Shown: positions 5,213 to 7,334 of the stretch, in pieces | Numbering within the stretch: the stretch's first letter is position 1 | Layout: each line of letters starts with the position of its first letter | Assembly: GCA_003243455.1 (NCBI GenBank) | Contig: QFQS01000023.1 | Location: forward strand, 1 to 7,334 | Direction of reading: 5' to 3' | Source: Cereibacter sphaeroides | GTDB taxonomy: Bacteria; Pseudomonadota; Alphaproteobacteria; Rhodobacterales; Rhodobacteraceae | Length of the DNA stretch: 7,334 bases | Notes under the pieces: generated by a model | Seen by the model: only the letters and a program-made list of their open reading frames with translations | What the model was told of the DNA's origin: nothing | Database searches by the model: none | Program-made: the position numbers and the translations under genes

Positions 5213-7207
5213 ATGCTGCTGAAGACCCGTCGCAAGCGTATTTCCACTGCTAAGACTACCCCAGTAGTACCTTTGAAGAAGCGTGGTCCCAAGCCTAAAG
5301 CCATCGTCGAGTTTCCTCAACCCGGATCGACAGTCTGGGCCGATCGACACATATTTCACGAAGCGCTTACGCTGCATATCGAACGCCACGGTGACACGCC
5401 CTGGCATCTGCATAAGGCGATCGTCGGCCCGAAGGACCGTATCGATCGCAAGACCATCGCGCACTGGATCGCCGGGACAAAAGTTCCGCGCTCAGTCTCC
5501 AGTCTGGAAATCCTCGGCCGTATCGAGAAGCGCTACCGGCTACCGGTCGGGTATTTTGCAGCCAAGCTGCCGCATACCGGTCGCGCAGCAAACGGTCATA
5601 CCAAGTTGGGCGACATGACAGCGGCGGAACGACGACGGTTCGCGTGGCATTTACCCAGTGACTTTGACCGGCGGCCGCTCAAGGAGCGTCGTGAGATATT
5701 GGAGTGGGTGGGCCGGGTCATTGTCTCGGGCGCAACGGATTATCGGCGTTATCAGGCGATGGCGATGAAGCAACGGTACGCGCTCCGTTTCCCGGATCTC
5801 AGCCGCGTTCAGATCAGTGTGCCGTCGGAATTGGATGAGGACGGAGGCGGTGAGGATGACCTCGACGACGTCGAAATCGAACTCGCGTCTGCTACGCGGA
5901 ATGCCCCTCATGCGCTCGCCGAGGAAGTCGCGCACCTCATCCAATTCAAGACCGCCACGCTGACCGAGATCGGCTATCGGCGTAATGGTGTCTGGAACGG
6001 GCGGACAGCACTCCAGAAAATCGATCATCTCGGTCTATTGTTCGGCTCGCTCGCCGCACCGCCGGATGGGCCGGTTGCCGGCTTAGGTGTGCGGCCCAGC
6101 AAACTGAGTATGGCCATGCTGGTCTTCCCGAAGGTTTGGGACTGGTATGTCCGGTGGCGGGAACGCCGGCGCGGTTTCTATACCGTCTGGGAAGTCAACA
6201 TGGTTCAATTGGGCCTTGCCCTGACGCGATCCGAAACCGGCTGGCTGCGTCAGCGGCCAGATCTGGCCTCGCGCCTCAAGCCGATAGCGGGATTGCTGTC
6301 GGCGGAGGAAATCGCCGCCGCACGAGCCAACTGGGAAGGGGCCTGCGAAACCTTCTATCAGCACGGGATGATGCGTGCGCGGGAGATTCAGCGAGTTGCG
6401 AAGGTGCACCGCGATCCCTTTGAGCCAATCATGGCCGTGCTGGAGGCGGACAGCCCCGTTGGAGAATATAGCCGCATCGCGGACGAGATTCTCCGACTTA
6501 TGCCATATCAGCGCCGGTATCCACGACCGGCGGCGGAAGCGGTGCGGTCCTTTCTGATGATCCGTTTGGGCCTTCACCTCGGCGTCCGACAGCGCAATTT
6601 GCGCGAATTGCTCTTCTGCCCGCGTGGCAAACCGCCGATGTCGGAGCGGCAACTTGAAATGCGCCGGCGCGGGGAATTGCGCTGGAGCAACAAGGAGAAG
6701 GGCTGGGAGGTTCTTATCCCTGCGGCTGCCTTCAAGAACGCCACCTCATCCTTTTTCGAGAGCAGGCCATTCCGATATGTGTTGCCCGATCTGGGCGACC
6801 TTTACCGCTATATAGATGCCTATGTGCGCGTGCATCGCCCCGTGCTGCTCGGCGAGGCCCGCGATCCTGGGACCTTCTTCGTCAAGACCGCCAAATCGAC
6901 AAGCCAGGATGCAGCCTATGGTCAGTCGAGTTTCTATGAGGCCTGGCGCCTGACGATCCAGCGATACGGAATCTACAATCCCTATACCGAGCGTGGCGCG
7001 ATCAGGGGCCTACTGCCTCACGGGCCACACAATGTCCGGGACGTTCTGGCCACGCATGTTCTCAAGGAAACCGGTTCCTATGAGCAGGCGGGCTATGCCA
7101 TTCAGGACACAGCGGACGTGGTTGCGCAGCACTACGGGCGTTTTCTGCCCGAGAACAAGGTGGCGTTGGCGGCGAAGGTCATCAATCGAGTGTGGGAGGC
7201 AGCGTGA
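5213..7207 (+). CDS. large tyrosine recombinase-like protein with XRE-like N-terminus
   Basis: A 664-residue protein not recognised as a named gene. Numbering starts at the ATG at 5213. Residues 1-35 are Lys/Arg-rich. Residues 47-118 resemble an XRE-type helix-turn-helix (FHEALTLHIERHG, then DRKTIAHWIAGTKVPR, then LEILGRIEKRYRLP). The long middle (130-430) has an acidic patch at 207-222 and no motif I recognise. The C-terminus looks like a tyrosine recombinase catalytic domain: Arg459 (LGVRQRNL), possibly Lys508 (AAFKNA), His606 and Arg609 (HNVRDVLATHVL), and Tyr641 (QHYGRF). The usual His/Trp between HxxR and Tyr appears replaced (AIQDTADV). It is larger than standard integrases (300-450), nearer in size to multi-recombinase systems such as Tn554 TnpB. 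The start is uncertain: no strong Shine-Dalgarno, and a TTG at 5192 is in frame. It follows hipA by 181 bases. Confidence 0.75.
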   Translation: MLLKTRRKRISTAKTTPVVPLKKRGPKPKAIVEFPQPGSTVWADRHIFHEALTLHIERHGDTPWHLHKAIVGPKDRIDRKTIAHWIAGTKVPRSVSSLEILGRIEKRYRLPVGYFAAKLPHTGRAANGHTKLGDMTAAERRRFAWHLPSDFDRRPLKERREILEWVGRVIVSGATDYRRYQAMAMKQRYALRFPDLSRVQISVPSELDEDGGGEDDLDDVEIELASATRNAPHALAEEVAHLIQFKTATLTEIGYRRNGVWNGRTALQKIDHLGLLFGSLAAPPDGPVAGLGVRPSKLSMAMLVFPKVWDWYVRWRERRRGFYTVWEVNMVQLGLALTRSETGWLRQRPDLASRLKPIAGLLSAEEIAAARANWEGACETFYQHGMMRAREIQRVAKVHRDPFEPIMAVLEADSPVGEYSRIADEILRLMPYQRRYPRPAAEAVRSFLMIRLGLHLGVRQRNLRELLFCPRGKPPMSERQLEMRRRGELRWSNKEKGWEVLIPAAAFKNATSSFFESRPFRYVLPDLGDLYRYIDAYVRVHRPVLLGEARDPGTFFVKTAKSTSQDAAYGQSSFYEAWRLTIQRYGIYNPYTERGAIRGLLPHGPHNVRDVLATHVLKETGSYEQAGYAIQDTADVVAQHYGRFLPENKVALAAKVINRVWEAA

Positions 7208-7334
7208 AGGCTGTAATTCACTTACGCTACCAGTGGGATCGTTGGCTGGCATTGGGACTTTCCCGAACGTCCGGTCCTGAGGGCCGGATCGTTGATTCCG
7301 GACATGCGGAGATCGCAAACGAGCCTTCCACGGC
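7204..7334 (+). CDS. possible partial gene overlapping the large recombinase stop
   Basis: A GTG at 7204 overlaps the preceding TGA as GTGA and opens a frame of 43 codons that runs off the window (VKAVIHLRYQWDRWLALGLS...). The 4-base overlap is typical of co-translated partners, and recombinases of this size often work in sets. Against this, 43 open codons in GC-rich DNA are not significant. A hairpin (7270-7288) lies within it, and I recognise no domain. Confidence 0.3.
   Translation, partial: MKAVIHLRYQWDRWLALGLSRTSGPEGRIVDSGHAEIANEPST
7270..7288. terminator. strong GC hairpin after the large recombinase
   Basis: TCCGGTCC (7270-7277) and GGGCCGGA (7281-7288) pair over eight positions with one G-T wobble and a TGA loop, 63 bases after the stop codon. 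No T-run follows. It could end transcription of the recombinase or, if the overlapping frame is real, be coding sequence with chance symmetry. A partly overlapping alternative stem (CCGGA 7284-7288, TCCGG 7297-7301) exists. Confidence 0.35.

Noticed and set aside
6083..6652. 189-codon minus-strand frame inside the large recombinase
   Set aside because: Antisense shadow; no motif and no start signal.
1..7334. CRISPR array or other regular long repeats
   Set aside because: No regularly spaced repeats were seen; the only clear exact direct repeat is the 20-bp pair flanking the integrase.

Overview
The window looks like accessory DNA of an alphaproteobacterium, most likely a sphingomonad. That guess rests on recalled family resemblance of VapB, the short recombinase, HipB and HipA, and on GC-rich genes; no database search was possible. 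Every confidently recognised gene belongs to a toxin-antitoxin module or a tyrosine recombinase. No housekeeping gene is present.

Layout. (1) Positions 46-461, minus strand: a VapBC module with a good promoter and an intact vapB antitoxin. The vapC toxin is cut off after about 31 recognisable residues and runs into unrelated DNA. (2) Positions 490-803: no supportable gene. (3) Positions 804-1436, plus strand: a short, catalytic-domain-only tyrosine recombinase with all active-site residues. (4) Positions 1503-2959: the integration module of an integrative element. A P4-type integrase gene (1536-2753) is broken by one amber codon, and is flanked by two identical copies of a tandem 9-bp repeat that look like integrase arm sites. 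It is followed by the 3' part of a tRNA-Lys(CUU) gene on the minus strand, interpreted as the attachment core. (5) Positions 2960-3400: AT-richer, apparently gene-free, with inverted repeats and a second 14-nt piece matching the tRNA core. (6) Positions 3411-5031, plus strand: a complete hipBA operon with two operator palindromes and translational coupling. The hipB mRNA is probably leaderless. (7) Positions 5032-5212: a gap rich in small palindromes. (8) Positions 5213-7207: a large protein with an XRE-like N-terminal segment and a divergent tyrosine-recombinase C-terminal domain. An open frame may overlap its stop codon and run off the window.

How it fits together. The simplest reading is accretion of mobile DNA at a tRNA-Lys locus. 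In a normal integration the missing 5' half of the tRNA would lie just beyond 2960. Instead there is foreign, AT-richer sequence, so 2960 may be the joint between two tandem elements. One carries the decayed integrase; the other carries hipBA and the large recombinase. HipBA would act as a stabilising or persistence module, while VapBC survives only as an antitoxin remnant. The most novel candidate is the XRE-recombinase fusion, especially if the overlapping downstream frame is a real partner gene.
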